Shown: piece after piece, positions 16,238 through 24,929 of the stretch | Numbering within the stretch: position 1 is the stretch's first letter | Layout of the letters: every line of letters begins with the position of its first letter | Assembly (NCBI GenBank): GCA_002551355.1 | Contig: NTHE01000034.1 | Coordinates: 23,208 to 87,207, forward strand | Source of the DNA: Streptomyces sp. man185 | GTDB taxonomy: Bacteria; Actinomycetota; Actinomycetes; Streptomycetales; Streptomycetaceae | Direction: 5' to 3' | Length of the DNA: 64,000 nucleotides | Program-made: the position numbers and the translations under genes | The notes under the pieces: generated by a model | Database searches by the model: none | What the model saw: only the letters and a program-made list of their open reading frames with translations | What the model was told of the DNA's origin: nothing

Positions 16238-17056
16238 ATGACGAACGAGCCGATCAGGGACGAACCAAGCCTGTTCGACGCGCTGTACGAGGACGAGAAC
16301 GCGGTCGTACGGGCGCTGCGCGCGGGTGCGCGGGCCGAGTCGAGCGACGAGGAGGGCACCACCGCGCTCTACGTGGCATCGGTCCAGGACCGCCCGGAGG
16401 CGGTACGGCTGCTGCTCGCGGCCGGGGCCGACCCCGACCGGGCGAGCGGACCCGACGCGGGCGACCTGCCGCTGTGCGGGGCGGCGTGCGGCGGGCACAC
16501 CGAGGTGGTGGAGGCGCTGCTGTCCGCCGGGGCCCGGCCGGATCTGCGCGAGGAGTTCGGCTTCACCGCACTGCGCTGGGCCGTCGGTCTGGGGCACTCC
16601 GCGACGGTGGAAGTGCTCCTCGCGCGGGGTGCGGACCCGCTGCTGCCCGGCCCTCGGGGGGAGGCGATGCTGGTGCTGGCGGCGGAGCGCGGATCCCCTC
16701 GGACGGTACGGGCGCTGCTCGCGCACCGCGCCGGGGCCAGGGGGCAGGAGGCCGCGGTCGCCCTCGCGCTGGCCGAGGCGCGGCGCATCGCCGGGCTCGA
16801 TCCGGAAGAGGAGTTGCGGCGGCGGCTGGAGGAGATGTACGGCTCCGACATCGAGACGGTGACGCTCCACGACCGGAGGGACGGCGAGGAGACGGTGGCG
16901 GTGGAGCTGCTCCGGGACGGGGTGCCCTCGGCGGGCGTGGACCAGCACCTGGGGCACGGGGAGATCGCGGCGCTGCTGGAGGCGGAGGTCCGGGCCGGAC
17001 CGTCGCCTACCGTCCGCGTGCCTCTGTATCCGCCGCCTCCCATGCCTCCCGGGTGA
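16238..17056 (+). CDS. Ankyrin repeat protein
   Basis: 272 residues, ATG 16238, with at least four ankyrin repeats between residues 10 and 165. Consensus pieces are GTTALYVASVQDRPEAVRLLLAAGADP, GHTEVVEALLSAGARP, GFTALRWAVGLGHSATVEVLLARGADP and RTVRALLAHR. The C-terminal ~100 residues are a separate helical or strand domain without a known motif. No signal peptide. Such proteins act as protein-binding scaffolds; partner unknown. Its end overlaps the convergent VOC-GNAT gene by 50 bp. Confidence 0.88.
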   Translation: MTNEPIRDEPSLFDALYEDENAVVRALRAGARAESSDEEGTTALYVASVQDRPEAVRLLLAAGADPDRASGPDAGDLPLCGAACGGHTEVVEALLSAGARPDLREEFGFTALRWAVGLGHSATVEVLLARGADPLLPGPRGEAMLVLAAERGSPRTVRALLAHRAGARGQEAAVALALAEARRIAGLDPEEELRRRLEEMYGSDIETVTLHDRRDGEETVAVELLRDGVPSAGVDQHLGHGEIAALLEAEVRAGPSPTVRVPLYPPPPMPPG

Positions 17057-18308
17057 GTTCGTACTCGACCTCGCCGTGCTCGGAGCCCTCGATGACCTCC
17101 GGCCACTCCTCGGAGTAGGCCCGCAGGAAGGTCAGGCCGGCCTTCTCCATCACGCGCCGGGATCCCGTGTTGACCGCCATCGTGTTCGCGGTGACCCGCT
17201 GCGCCCCGAGGTCGGTGAACCCCTTGTCGACCAGGGCCCGCGCACCCTCGGTGGCGTAACCGCGGCCCCAGGCGGCCCGGTTCAGCCGGTAGCCGAGTTC
17301 GACGACGGCGGGGTCGTGGTCGTCCAGCGGCCGGAGTTCGAACCAGCCGAGGAACGCCCCGGTGTCCTTCCGCTGCGCGGCCCAGAAGCCGCGGGTTCCG
17401 GTGCAGGGGTGGTCGTGCAGCAGCCGGGGCAGGGTGCGTTCCCGGATGTTCTCGCGGCTCGTGGGGCGGCCGCCGTTGATGTGGCGCATGACCTCCGGGT
17501 CGTTGTCGAGGGCGACCAGCAGATCGGTGTCGGCGCCGGCGTCCGTGAAGGGGCGCAGGACGAGCCGCTCGGTCTCCAGGAAGACATCGTGGCGGCCGCT
17601 CTCGTCCCGGTCCGACGAGGCCGACGCCCGGGCCAGGAAGGACAGCCCCTCCGGGCTCCGCAGGCGTATCAGCCCCTCGGAGAGCGTGACGGGATCCCGG
17701 CCCTCGGCACGGGCCCGGGCGACGACAGCGTCCAGGTCCTCCACGGCCACGGCCAGCTCCCACTGCGGCGGCCCGGTGGTGGCCGGGGTCGCGTCGGGAG
17801 ACTGGAGGAACGTGGCCCGGGTGAGGGGAGCACCGGTCGTCCCGGCGTAGAAGCGCCGGGCCCGCTCCGGCTGCTCGCAGACCAGGACCATGTGGTGGGG
17901 AACGGCCGCAGCGCCTCGGGGCGGTCCCGCCCACCGCACGGGCCCGGGCCGCTGCCGGAGGGAGAAGACCGCGCCCGACGGGTCGGTCAGGGTGGCGATC
18001 CGGCCCTGGTCCCCCGCGTCGAAGGGCGGCACGACGAGGCGCGCGCCGTTCGCGGTCGCCGCCTCGGCACGGCGGTCCACGTCGTCGACCGCGAGGTAGT
18101 AGGCGGTGTGCGGTGGCGTCCCTGGCGGGTAGACCGGCTGGGCGAGGTCGCTCAGCCCGCCGATCCGGCGACCGCCCGCGGAGATCTTCACGGCCCGGCG
18201 CCAGTCCTCCTCGTCGACGGCGAAGTCCCAGCCCAGCACCGAGGAGAAGAAGGCGGCGGTGCCGTCCGGATCGCGGGTCTTGAGGTCCATCCAGCAGAAC
18301 TCGTTCAT
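17007..18308 (-). CDS. Fusion protein: two VOC/glyoxalase domains plus GNAT acetyltransferase
   Basis: 433 residues from ATG 18308. Residues ~1-125 and ~130-235 are two vicinal-oxygen-chelate modules (FCWMDLKTRDPDGTAAFFSSVLGW and HHMVLVCEQPERARRFYAGTTGAPL). Residues ~245-425 are a RimJ/RimL-type GNAT domain (LETERLVLRPFTDAGAD, then GYRLNRAAWGRGYATEGARALVD as the acetyl-CoA site and VMEKAGLTF). VOC pairs often bind drugs or hydroxylated ligands, and GNATs acetylate amines, so a drug-modifying or sensing role is possible but unproven. The three modules may be separately translated in relatives. Convergent with the ankyrin gene. Confidence 0.85.
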   Translation of the reverse strand: MNEFCWMDLKTRDPDGTAAFFSSVLGWDFAVDEEDWRRAVKISAGGRRIGGLSDLAQPVYPPGTPPHTAYYLAVDDVDRRAEAATANGARLVVPPFDAGDQGRIATLTDPSGAVFSLRQRPGPVRWAGPPRGAAAVPHHMVLVCEQPERARRFYAGTTGAPLTRATFLQSPDATPATTGPPQWELAVAVEDLDAVVARARAEGRDPVTLSEGLIRLRSPEGLSFLARASASSDRDESGRHDVFLETERLVLRPFTDAGADTDLLVALDNDPEVMRHINGGRPTSRENIRERTLPRLLHDHPCTGTRGFWAAQRKDTGAFLGWFELRPLDDHDPAVVELGYRLNRAAWGRGYATEGARALVDKGFTDLGAQRVTANTMAVNTGSRRVMEKAGLTFLRAYSEEWPEVIEGSEHGEVEYELTREAWEAADTEARGR

Positions 18309-18456
18309 CGGGTCGGTACCGTGTTCCTGTCGTCGGGTGCGTTCCGCGAGCGTCCTGAGCTGGATACCGGCTGCCGGAACGCCCGTGCAAGCGGGTTTTC
18401 GGCGCCGGCGGTCTCCGGCGCACCGCGCGGACGCACCACGGACCACAGCCCACGGA

Positions 18457-19443
18457 CTACGGAGCCCCGTACACCGGCTGCGGCTTCTCCGCGTCCGCCA
18501 GCAGCCGGCGGGCCGTTTCGCCCGCCTCGGCCGGGGACCTGCGCGCGCCCCGGTCGTCGGTGGGGCCGGGGCGCCAGCCCTCCATGACGGTGATGCGGCC
18601 CGCCTCGGCCTCGAAGACCCGGCCCGTCACCCCGTCGCTCGCGGCGGAGCCGAGCCAGACGACCAGCGGCGAGACGTTCGCGGGCGCCATGGCGTCGAAC
18701 TCCCCCTCCCCCGGGGCCGCCATCGCCTCGGCGAAGGTCTGTTCGGTCATCCGGGTCCGGGCGGCGGGGGCGAGGGCGTTGACGTGGACCCCGTACCGGC
18801 CCAGCTCGGCTGCCGCGACCAGGGTCAGGGCGACGATCCCGGCCTTGGCGGCCGCGTAGTTGCCCTGACCGACGCTGCCGAGAAGTCCGGCGCCGGAGCT
18901 GGTGTTGATCACCCGGGCGACCGGCGGGCGGCCCGCCTTCGCCTCGGCGCGCCAGTGCGCGGCGGCGTGCTTGAGGGGCAGGAAATGGCCCTTGAGGTGG
19001 ACCCGCATCACCGCGTCCCAGTCGTCCTCGTGCAGGTTGACGAGCATCCGGTCGCGGAGGAAACCCGCGTTGTTGACCAGGGTGTCGAGACGGCCGAAGG
19101 CGTGCACGGCGGTGGTGACCAGGGAGGCCGCGCCCTCGGCGGTGGCGATGTCGCCGCCGTGGACGACGGCTTCGCCGCCCGCCGCCACGATCTCCTCGAC
19201 GACCTCCCGGGCCGGGCCGGCGGAGTCCCCGTTCCCGTCCGGTCCGACGCCGAGGTCGTTGACGACGACCCGCGCGCCTTCGGCGGCGAAGGCCAGGGCG
19301 TGGGCCCGGCCGAGCCCCCGCCCGGCTCCCGTGACGGCGACGACCCGGTCCGCGCAGAGTCCGCCACGGTGTGCGGTGGGGCCGGTGGGCGAAGTGGGTG
19401 CGGTGGACCGGGTGGGTGCAGTGGACGGGGTGGGTGCGGTCAT
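18457..19443 (-). CDS. Short-chain dehydrogenase of the steroid C/D-ring locus
   Basis: 328 residues, ATG 19443 with GGGGAG five bases upstream. Classical SDR features: the cofactor motif TGAGRGLGRAHALAF, NNAGF, catalytic Ser in INTSSGAG and YAAAK. The N-terminal ~25 residues (TAPTPSTAPTRSTAPT) come from a short in-frame 15- to 18-bp repeat and are probably disordered. Divergent from echA20 across a KstR2-like operator, which places it in the same regulon, in the position of the Rv3548c/Rv3549c dehydrogenases of the mycobacterial HIP pathway. Exact substrate is inferred from context only. Confidence 0.85.
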   Translation of the reverse strand: MTAPTPSTAPTRSTAPTSPTGPTAHRGGLCADRVVAVTGAGRGLGRAHALAFAAEGARVVVNDLGVGPDGNGDSAGPAREVVEEIVAAGGEAVVHGGDIATAEGAASLVTTAVHAFGRLDTLVNNAGFLRDRMLVNLHEDDWDAVMRVHLKGHFLPLKHAAAHWRAEAKAGRPPVARVINTSSGAGLLGSVGQGNYAAAKAGIVALTLVAAAELGRYGVHVNALAPAARTRMTEQTFAEAMAAPGEGEFDAMAPANVSPLVVWLGSAASDGVTGRVFEAEAGRITVMEGWRPGPTDDRGARRSPAEAGETARRLLADAEKPQPVYGAP

Positions 19444-19498
19444 CTCATCTCCCCTGGAAGCAGGACTGGTTGGCGGTCGGGGGTGTGCCTGCTACCGT

Positions 19499-19520
19499 CC
19501 ACCTAACAAATGTTTGGTGG
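19499..19520. promoter_or_regulatory. KstR2-like operator between SDR and echA20
   Basis: A 22-bp imperfect palindrome: CCACCTAACA (19499-19508), AA, TGTTTGGTGG (19511-19520), with one mismatch between the arms. The same sequence, CCTAACAARTGTTTGGTRGG, occurs inverted at 28153-28172 before the other divergent pair of this locus. The mycobacterial KstR2 consensus, as I recall it, is AnCAAGnnCTTGnT; the AACAAATGTTTGGT part fits with two mismatches. Confidence 0.75.
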
Positions 19521-19539
19521 AAAGGTAGCCGATCCTCCG

Positions 19540-20283
19540 ATGAGTGTCTCCACCGCCTGCCCCTTCGACGGCGTCCGCGTCGTCACCGTGGACCGTCCCC
19601 CGGTCAACGCGCTTCCCGTGCAGGGCTGGTACGACCTGGCGGACGCCGTACGGACGGCGGGCCGCGATCCCGGGGTGCGCTGCGTCGTCCTGGCCGCCGC
19701 CGGGCGCGGCTTCAACGCAGGCGTCGACATCAAGGAGTTGCAGCGCGACGCGGGGCACGAGGCCCTGATCGGCACCAACCGGGGCTGCGCCGAGGCGTTC
19801 GCGGCGGTGTACGCGTGCGAGGTGCCGGTCGTCGCGGCGGTGCACGGCTTCTGTCTGGGCGGCGGCGTCGGCCTCGTCGGGAACGCCGACGCGATCGTCG
19901 CGAGCGAGGACGCGGTCTTCGGCCTGCCGGAGCTGGACCGGGGCGCGCTCGGCGCCGCGACCCATCTGGCCCGGCTGGTCCCGCAGCACCTGATGCGCAC
20001 GCTGTACTACACCTCCCGGACCGTCACCGCGGCCGAACTGCTCGCCCACGGATCGGTCTGGCGGGTGGTACCCAGTCCTGAACTGCTCGATGCCTCGCTG
20101 GAGTTGGCAGCCGAGATCGCCGCCAAGGACGGCCATCTGCTGCGACTGGCCAAGGCCGCCCTGAACGGCATCGACCCCGTCGACGTCCAGCGCAGCTACC
20201 GCTTCGAGCAGGGGTTCACCTTCGAGGCGAACCTCGCCGGGACCGCCGCCCGGGTTCGCGACACCTTCGGCAAGGAGGCCTGA
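19540..20283 (+). CDS. echA20: Enoyl-CoA hydratase/isomerase family, ring-opening hydrolase EchA20
   Basis: 247 residues from ATG 19540. An ATG at 19510 lies inside the operator and is less likely. Crotonase-fold landmarks are AAAGRGFNAGVDIKELQ (oxyanion hole 1) and HGFCLGGGVGLVGNADAIVAS (oxyanion hole 2). In mycobacteria EchA20 opens the D ring of the last bicyclic steroid intermediate as its CoA ester. The assignment rests on its position as first gene of an echA20-ipdA-ipdB-ipdC operon, with a 3-bp gap to ipdA. Confidence 0.85.
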   Translation: MSVSTACPFDGVRVVTVDRPPVNALPVQGWYDLADAVRTAGRDPGVRCVVLAAAGRGFNAGVDIKELQRDAGHEALIGTNRGCAEAFAAVYACEVPVVAAVHGFCLGGGVGLVGNADAIVASEDAVFGLPELDRGALGAATHLARLVPQHLMRTLYYTSRTVTAAELLAHGSVWRVVPSPELLDASLELAAEIAAKDGHLLRLAKAALNGIDPVDVQRSYRFEQGFTFEANLAGTAARVRDTFGKEA

Positions 20284-20286
20284 ACC

Positions 20287-21192
20287 GTGACCACTCCCCC
20301 GCACGATGTGCGCGGTGCCCCGCGCGACAAGACGATGACGCCCGAGGAGGTCGTCGACCGGCTGAGCAGCGGCATGACGATCGGGATCGGCGGCTGGGGG
20401 TCGCGTCGCAAGCCGATGGCCCTGGTCAGGGCGCTGCTGCGGTCGCCGGTCACCGATCTCACGGTCATCTCCTACGGCGGCCCGGACGTGGGGTTGCTGG
20501 CCGCGGCGGGCCGGATCCGCCGCCTGGTCACGGCGTTCGTGACGCTCGACTCCATACCGCTGGAGCCGCACTACCGGGCGGCCCGGCAGCGCGGGGCGTT
20601 CGCGCTGACGGAGATCGACGAGGCGATGTTCATGTGGGGACTGCACGCGGCGGCGAACCGGCTGCCGTTCCTGCCGGTGCGCGCGGGCCTCGGATCGGAC
20701 GTGATGCGGGTCAACCCCGAGCTGCGCACGGTGACTTCGCCCTACGAGGACGGCGAGGAGTTCGTGGCGATGCCCGCCCTGCGCATGGACGCGGCGCTGG
20801 TCCATCTGAACCGGGCGGACCGGCTCGGCAACGGCCAGTACCTGGGCCCCGACCCGTACTTCGACGACCTGTTCTGCGAAGCGGCGGACGCGGCGTACGT
20901 CTCCTGCGAACGTCTGCTCGAAACAAGGGAGTTGACGGAGAACTCCACCGCTCCGCAGACCCTCCTCGTCCAACGGCACTCCGTAGCCGGTGTGGTGGAG
21001 ACACCGGGCGGGGCGCACTTCACTTCCTGCGCACCCGACCACCCTCGCGACGAGCCTTTCCAGCAGGCGTACGCGGCCGCGGCGGCGGACCCGGCCGCCT
21101 GGGCGGAGTTCACGGCCCGCTTCCTGCCGCCGGACGGCGACGAGAAGGGCTACCAGCAGGCGGTCCGCACCTGGCACGAGGAGCGGAAATGA
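20287..21192 (+). CDS. ipdA: CoA-transferase family subunit alpha, IpdA
   Basis: 301 residues from GTG 20287. Family I CoA-transferase alpha fold: SSGMTIGIGGWGSRRKPMALVRALL, then ISYGGPDVGLLAAAGRI. In Mycobacterium and Rhodococcus IpdAB is not a transferase but a hydrolase that opens the steroid C ring of COCHEA-CoA; IpdA lacks the transferase Glu. Overlaps ipdB by ATGA, so the two subunits are translationally coupled. Confidence 0.9.
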   Translation: MTTPPHDVRGAPRDKTMTPEEVVDRLSSGMTIGIGGWGSRRKPMALVRALLRSPVTDLTVISYGGPDVGLLAAAGRIRRLVTAFVTLDSIPLEPHYRAARQRGAFALTEIDEAMFMWGLHAAANRLPFLPVRAGLGSDVMRVNPELRTVTSPYEDGEEFVAMPALRMDAALVHLNRADRLGNGQYLGPDPYFDDLFCEAADAAYVSCERLLETRELTENSTAPQTLLVQRHSVAGVVETPGGAHFTSCAPDHPRDEPFQQAYAAAAADPAAWAEFTARFLPPDGDEKGYQQAVRTWHEERK

Positions 21193-21938
21193 ACACGTCC
21201 ACGACCGGGGACGTCACCCGTGCCGAGTACTGCGTGATCGCCTGCGCGGAGGCCTGGCGGGACGACGGCGAGATCCTGGCCAGTCCGATGGGCGCGGTGC
21301 CGTCGGCCGGCGCACGGCTGGCCCGACTGACCTTCGCCCCCGACCTGCTCCTCACGGACGGCGAGGCGACGCTCGTCGGCCCGGGCGGCGAGGCGGAGGG
21401 CTGGCTCCCCTACCGCAGGCATCTGGCCCTGGTGACCGGCGGGCGGCGGCACGTGATGATGGGCGCGAGCCAGATCGACCGCTTCGGCAACCAGAACATC
21501 TCCTGCATCGGCGACTGGCACCGGCCCTCACGGCAGCTGCTGGGCGTACGCGGAGCACCGGTCAACACCCTCAACAACCCGGTGAGTTACTGGATCCCCC
21601 GGCACTCCCCCCGGGTCTTCGTGGAACGCGTCGACATGATCTGCGGGATCGGTTACGACAGTGCGCGGGCGGCGGGTGCGTCGGCCACCCGTTTCCACCG
21701 GATCCCCCGGGTGGTCAGCGATCTCGGGGTCTTCGACTTCGCGACGCCGGACCGCTCGATGCGGCTGGCCTCTCTCCACCCCGGCGTCACGGTCGAAGCG
21801 GTCCGGGAGGCGACGGGTTTCCCGCTCACGATCCCGGACGACGTCCCGTACACCCGCGACCCCTCCCCCGCCGAACTCGCCCTGATCCGCGAGGTCGTCG
21901 ACCCGGCCCGCACCCGGGACCGGGAGGTCAGGGCCTGA
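21189..21938 (+). CDS. ipdB: CoA-transferase family subunit beta, IpdB
   Basis: 249 residues, ATG 21189 within the ipdA stop. Beta-subunit features are EYCVIACAEAWRDDGEILASPMG, GASQIDRFGNQNISCIGD and LNNPVSYWIPRHSPRVFVERVD. It forms the alpha2beta2 hydrolase with IpdA that opens the last steroid ring. The stop overlaps the ipdC start by TGATG. Confidence 0.9.
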   Translation: MNTSTTGDVTRAEYCVIACAEAWRDDGEILASPMGAVPSAGARLARLTFAPDLLLTDGEATLVGPGGEAEGWLPYRRHLALVTGGRRHVMMGASQIDRFGNQNISCIGDWHRPSRQLLGVRGAPVNTLNNPVSYWIPRHSPRVFVERVDMICGIGYDSARAAGASATRFHRIPRVVSDLGVFDFATPDRSMRLASLHPGVTVEAVREATGFPLTIPDDVPYTRDPSPAELALIREVVDPARTRDREVRA

Positions 21939-23008
21939 TGCGCACCGCCCTGACCGACCTCGTAGGCGTCCGGCACCCGATCGTGCAGACCGGAATGGGC
22001 TGGGTGGCGGGCCCTCGCCTGGTCACCGCGACCGCACGGGCCGGGGCGCTCGGCATCCTGGCCTCCGCGACCATGACGCCGGAGCAACTGCGCACTGCCG
22101 TAAGGGAGGTGAAGTCCCGCACGGACGCACCGTTCGGGGTGAATCTGCGGGCGGACGCGGGGGACGCACCGGAGCGGGTCCGGATCATCGTCGAGGAAGG
22201 TGTCCGGGTGGCGTCGTTCGCGCTCGCCCCGTCGAGGGAGCTGATCGCGGAGCTCAAGGACGCGGGCGTGGTCGTCGTCCCGTCGGTGGGGGCCCAGCGG
22301 CACGCGGAGAAGGTCGCGGCCTGGGGCGCGGACGCGGTGATCGTGCAGGGCGGCGAGGGCGGCGGCCACACCGGAGACGTCGCCACCACGGTCCTGCTGC
22401 CGCAGGTGGTCGACGCGGTGGACATTCCGGTGGTCGCGGCGGGCGGCTTCCACGACGGCCGGGGCCTGGTGGCGGCGCTGGCGTACGGGGCGGCGGGGGT
22501 CGCGATGGGGACCCGGTTCCTGCTGACCTCGGACTCGACGGTCCCGGACGCGGTGAAGGCCCGCTACCTGGCGGCGACCGCCAAGGACATCACGCTGACG
22601 CGGGCGGTGGACGGGCTCCCGCACCGGATGCTCCGTACGGAGATGGTGGCGGAACTGGAAGGCGGCGCGGGCCGGCTGCGCTCCCTGTACGGGGCGCTGC
22701 GCCGGGCGTCCCGCTTCCGCCGGCTCTCCGGGCTGAGCTGGCCGGGCATGGTCCGCGACGGCCTGGCGATGCGGCACGGCAAGGACCTGAGCTGGAGCCA
22801 GGTGCTGATGGCGGCGAACACCCCGATGCTGCTGAGGGCGTCCATGGTCGAGGGCCGCACGGACCTCGGCATCATGGCCGCGGGCCAGGTGGCGGCCCTG
22901 ATCGAGGACCTGCCGAGCGTGGCGGAGCTGGTGTCCCGGATCCTGACCGAGGCGAACGAGACCCGGGCGGCCCTATCAGGCCCGTCCGGCACCTCCAACT
23001 CAGCGTGA
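21938..23008 (+). CDS. ipdC: FMN-dependent nitronate monooxygenase-like oxidoreductase, IpdC
   Basis: 356 residues. The fold is the FMN-binding TIM barrel of the nitronate monooxygenase family: RHPIVQTGMGWVAGPRLVTATARAGALG, the VIVQGGEGGGHTG phosphate loop and PVVAAGGFHDGRGLVAALAYGAAGVAMGTRF. In mycobacteria IpdC is an FMN enzyme acting on a bicyclic steroid-CoA just before ring opening. The last 12 residues (ALSGPSGTSNSA) are partly encoded by a copy of the REP-like sequence that recurs 49 bp further on, so the native C-terminus has probably been rewritten by repeat invasion. Confidence 0.88.
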   Translation: MRTALTDLVGVRHPIVQTGMGWVAGPRLVTATARAGALGILASATMTPEQLRTAVREVKSRTDAPFGVNLRADAGDAPERVRIIVEEGVRVASFALAPSRELIAELKDAGVVVVPSVGAQRHAEKVAAWGADAVIVQGGEGGGHTGDVATTVLLPQVVDAVDIPVVAAGGFHDGRGLVAALAYGAAGVAMGTRFLLTSDSTVPDAVKARYLAATAKDITLTRAVDGLPHRMLRTEMVAELEGGAGRLRSLYGALRRASRFRRLSGLSWPGMVRDGLAMRHGKDLSWSQVLMAANTPMLLRASMVEGRTDLGIMAAGQVAALIEDLPSVAELVSRILTEANETRAALSGPSGTSNSA

Positions 23009-23039
23009 GGCCCGAGCGGCCCTATCAAGCCCGTCCGGC
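22967..23039. repeat. 24-bp direct repeat at the ipdC 3' end
   Basis: GCGGCCCTATCArGCCCGTC followed by CGGC occurs at 22967-22990 (coding) and at 23016-23039 (intergenic), differing at one base. It is the outer edge of the REP-like element. Confidence 0.75.
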
Positions 23040-23154
23040 GCTTGAGGACAGAGCCCGCCCCACAACCAGCCCGTCCGGCGCTTGAGGACAAGCCCCGGCC
23101 CGGGGCTTTCGGGGCTCCGCCCCGGACCCCGGTCCTCAATCGCCGGACGGCTTG
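23028..23154. repeat. Nested REP-like hairpin element between convergent ipdC and helicase
   Basis: Two direct copies of GCCCGTCCGGCGCTTGAGGA (23028-23049 and 23067-23089) are followed by an inverted copy at 23132-23154. The second and the inverted copy can form a long stem. Its loop holds two perfect hairpins, AGCCCCG/CGGGGCT (23091-23107) and CGGGGC/GCCCCG (23110-23124). It probably terminates transcription from both sides. One further copy lies inside a gene at 54791-54811. Confidence 0.8.
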
Positions 23155-23162
23155 AAAGGGCC

Positions 23163-24788
23163 CTACGCGGCCCGACGGCCCCGGGCAGGCGCGCCGGAGC
23201 GCCCGCCGCCCGAACGGCCCGCGCCACCGGAACGCGCACCCTGAGCACCGCCCCCCGCACCCGCACCCGCACCGGACCCACGCCGTCCACGCCCCCGGCT
23301 ACCGGACCGCACCGTGCCCCCGCCGGAACCGGAACCCGCCGCACCGCCCGACCGGGTCCGCTGCTTGGGCGGAGTCGGCTGCGGTACCTCGATCACGATC
23401 GCGACGCCCGAAGGCTCCCGCGCCCCCGTGATCCGGCCCAGCTCCGCGTCGCTGGAGGTGACCCGCGTGGTACGCGGCGCGATGCCCGCGTCCTGCATCA
23501 GGCGCGTCATCTCCCGCTTCTCCTCGGGCAGCACCAGCGTGACGACGCTGCCGGACTCCCCGGCGCGCGCCGTGCGCCCGCCGCGGTGGAGGTAGTCCTT
23601 GTGGTCGGTCGGCGGGTCCACGTTGACGACCAGATCGAGGTCGTCGACGTGGATGCCGCGGGCCGCGACGTTCGTCGCGACGAGCGCGGTGACCTGCCCG
23701 TTCTTGAACTGGTCCAGCGTCCGGTTGCGCTGCGGCTGCGATCGCCCGCCGTGCAGGGCGGCCGCCCGCACACCGCTGGCGAGCAGCCGCTTGGCGAAGC
23801 GGTCGGCGGCGCGCTTGGTGTCGACGAACATGATCACCCGGCCCTCACGGGCGGCGATCTTCGTGGCGACGGCCTTCTTGTCGGTCTCGTCCAGGACGTG
23901 GAGCACGTGGTGCTCCATCGTGGTGACCGCACCGGCGGACGGGTCGACGGAGTGCACGACCGGGTCGGTGAGGAACATCTTGACGAGCCGGTCGATGTTC
24001 TTGTCGAGGGTCGCGGAGAACAGCATCCGCTGGCCGTCCGCCTCGACCTGCTTGAGCAGGGCGACGACCTGCGGCATGAAGCCCATGTCGGCCATCTGGT
24101 CGGCCTCGTCGAGGACGGTGATGGAGACCTCGTCCAGGCGGCAGTCGCCGCGCTCGATGAGGTCCTTGAGCCGGCCCGGGGTGGCGACGAGCACTTCGGC
24201 CCCGCGCCGCAGGGTGGCGGACTGCTTGGTGATCGACATGCCGCCGACGACGGTGGCGAGCCGCAGGTTCACAGCGGTCGCGTACGGGGTCAGCGCGTCG
24301 GTGACCTGCTGGGCCAGCTCACGCGTGGGCACGAGGACCATGGCGAGCGGGGCGCGCGGCTCGCTGCGGCGGCCGGCGGTGCGGGCCAGCAGCGCCAGGC
24401 CGAAGGCGAGGGTCTTGCCGGAGCCGGTGCGCCCACGGCCGAGGATGTCCCGGCCGGCCAGGGAGTTCGGCAGGGTCGCGCCCTGGATCGGGAACGGCTC
24501 GGTGACACCCTGCGCCGCGAGGGTCTTCAGCAGCGCGGGGGGCATGTCCAGGTCGGCGAAGGCGTCGACGGACGGCAGCGCGGGGGTCACGGTCTCCGGC
24601 AGGGCGAACTCGCCCTGCGGCGGGGTGGCGCGGCGACGGGCCGGGGGCTTGGAGCCGCCCTGGGCCTTGGAGCGCGGTGCGCCGCCCCGGCCGTTCGAGG
24701 GAGCCTGGGGGCCTGCGCCCTGGCCGCGGCCTCGGCCGCGGGCCGGTCGGGAGCGGGGGGTGCGGTCCTGGCGTTCGGAGCTGGTCAT
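23163..24788 (-). CDS. DEAD-box RNA helicase
   Basis: 541 residues, ATG 24788 with AGGAGGG nine bases upstream. An Arg/Gly-rich N-terminus of ~60 residues is followed by the helicase core: Q motif near residue 102, Walker A RTGSGKT (120-126), DEAD box (VLDEADQMADMG), SAT, and motif VI HRGGRTARAG. The C-terminal ~70 residues are Gly/Arg/Ser-rich (RGG-like) and bind RNA unspecifically. It unwinds RNA structures in ribosome assembly or RNA decay. Directly downstream of a cold-shock gene in the same direction, so a role at low temperature is likely, as for CsdA/RhlE proteins. Confidence 0.93.
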   Translation of the reverse strand: MTSSERQDRTPRSRPARGRGRGQGAGPQAPSNGRGGAPRSKAQGGSKPPARRRATPPQGEFALPETVTPALPSVDAFADLDMPPALLKTLAAQGVTEPFPIQGATLPNSLAGRDILGRGRTGSGKTLAFGLALLARTAGRRSEPRAPLAMVLVPTRELAQQVTDALTPYATAVNLRLATVVGGMSITKQSATLRRGAEVLVATPGRLKDLIERGDCRLDEVSITVLDEADQMADMGFMPQVVALLKQVEADGQRMLFSATLDKNIDRLVKMFLTDPVVHSVDPSAGAVTTMEHHVLHVLDETDKKAVATKIAAREGRVIMFVDTKRAADRFAKRLLASGVRAAALHGGRSQPQRNRTLDQFKNGQVTALVATNVAARGIHVDDLDLVVNVDPPTDHKDYLHRGGRTARAGESGSVVTLVLPEEKREMTRLMQDAGIAPRTTRVTSSDAELGRITGAREPSGVAIVIEVPQPTPPKQRTRSGGAAGSGSGGGTVRSGSRGRGRRGSGAGAGAGGGAQGARSGGAGRSGGGRSGAPARGRRAA

Positions 24789-24929
24789 ACGGAATTGCCC
24801 TCCTGGGGGGATTCCTGGGCAACTGCCGAATGGGTTTGGTGCGATGTGCCGGCCCGGCCGTCCGGGTGCGCCCCCAGGATGTGCGCACAGAACGGGTTGA
24901 TGCGACGAGTTGTCGCTCGGACAGCACAA

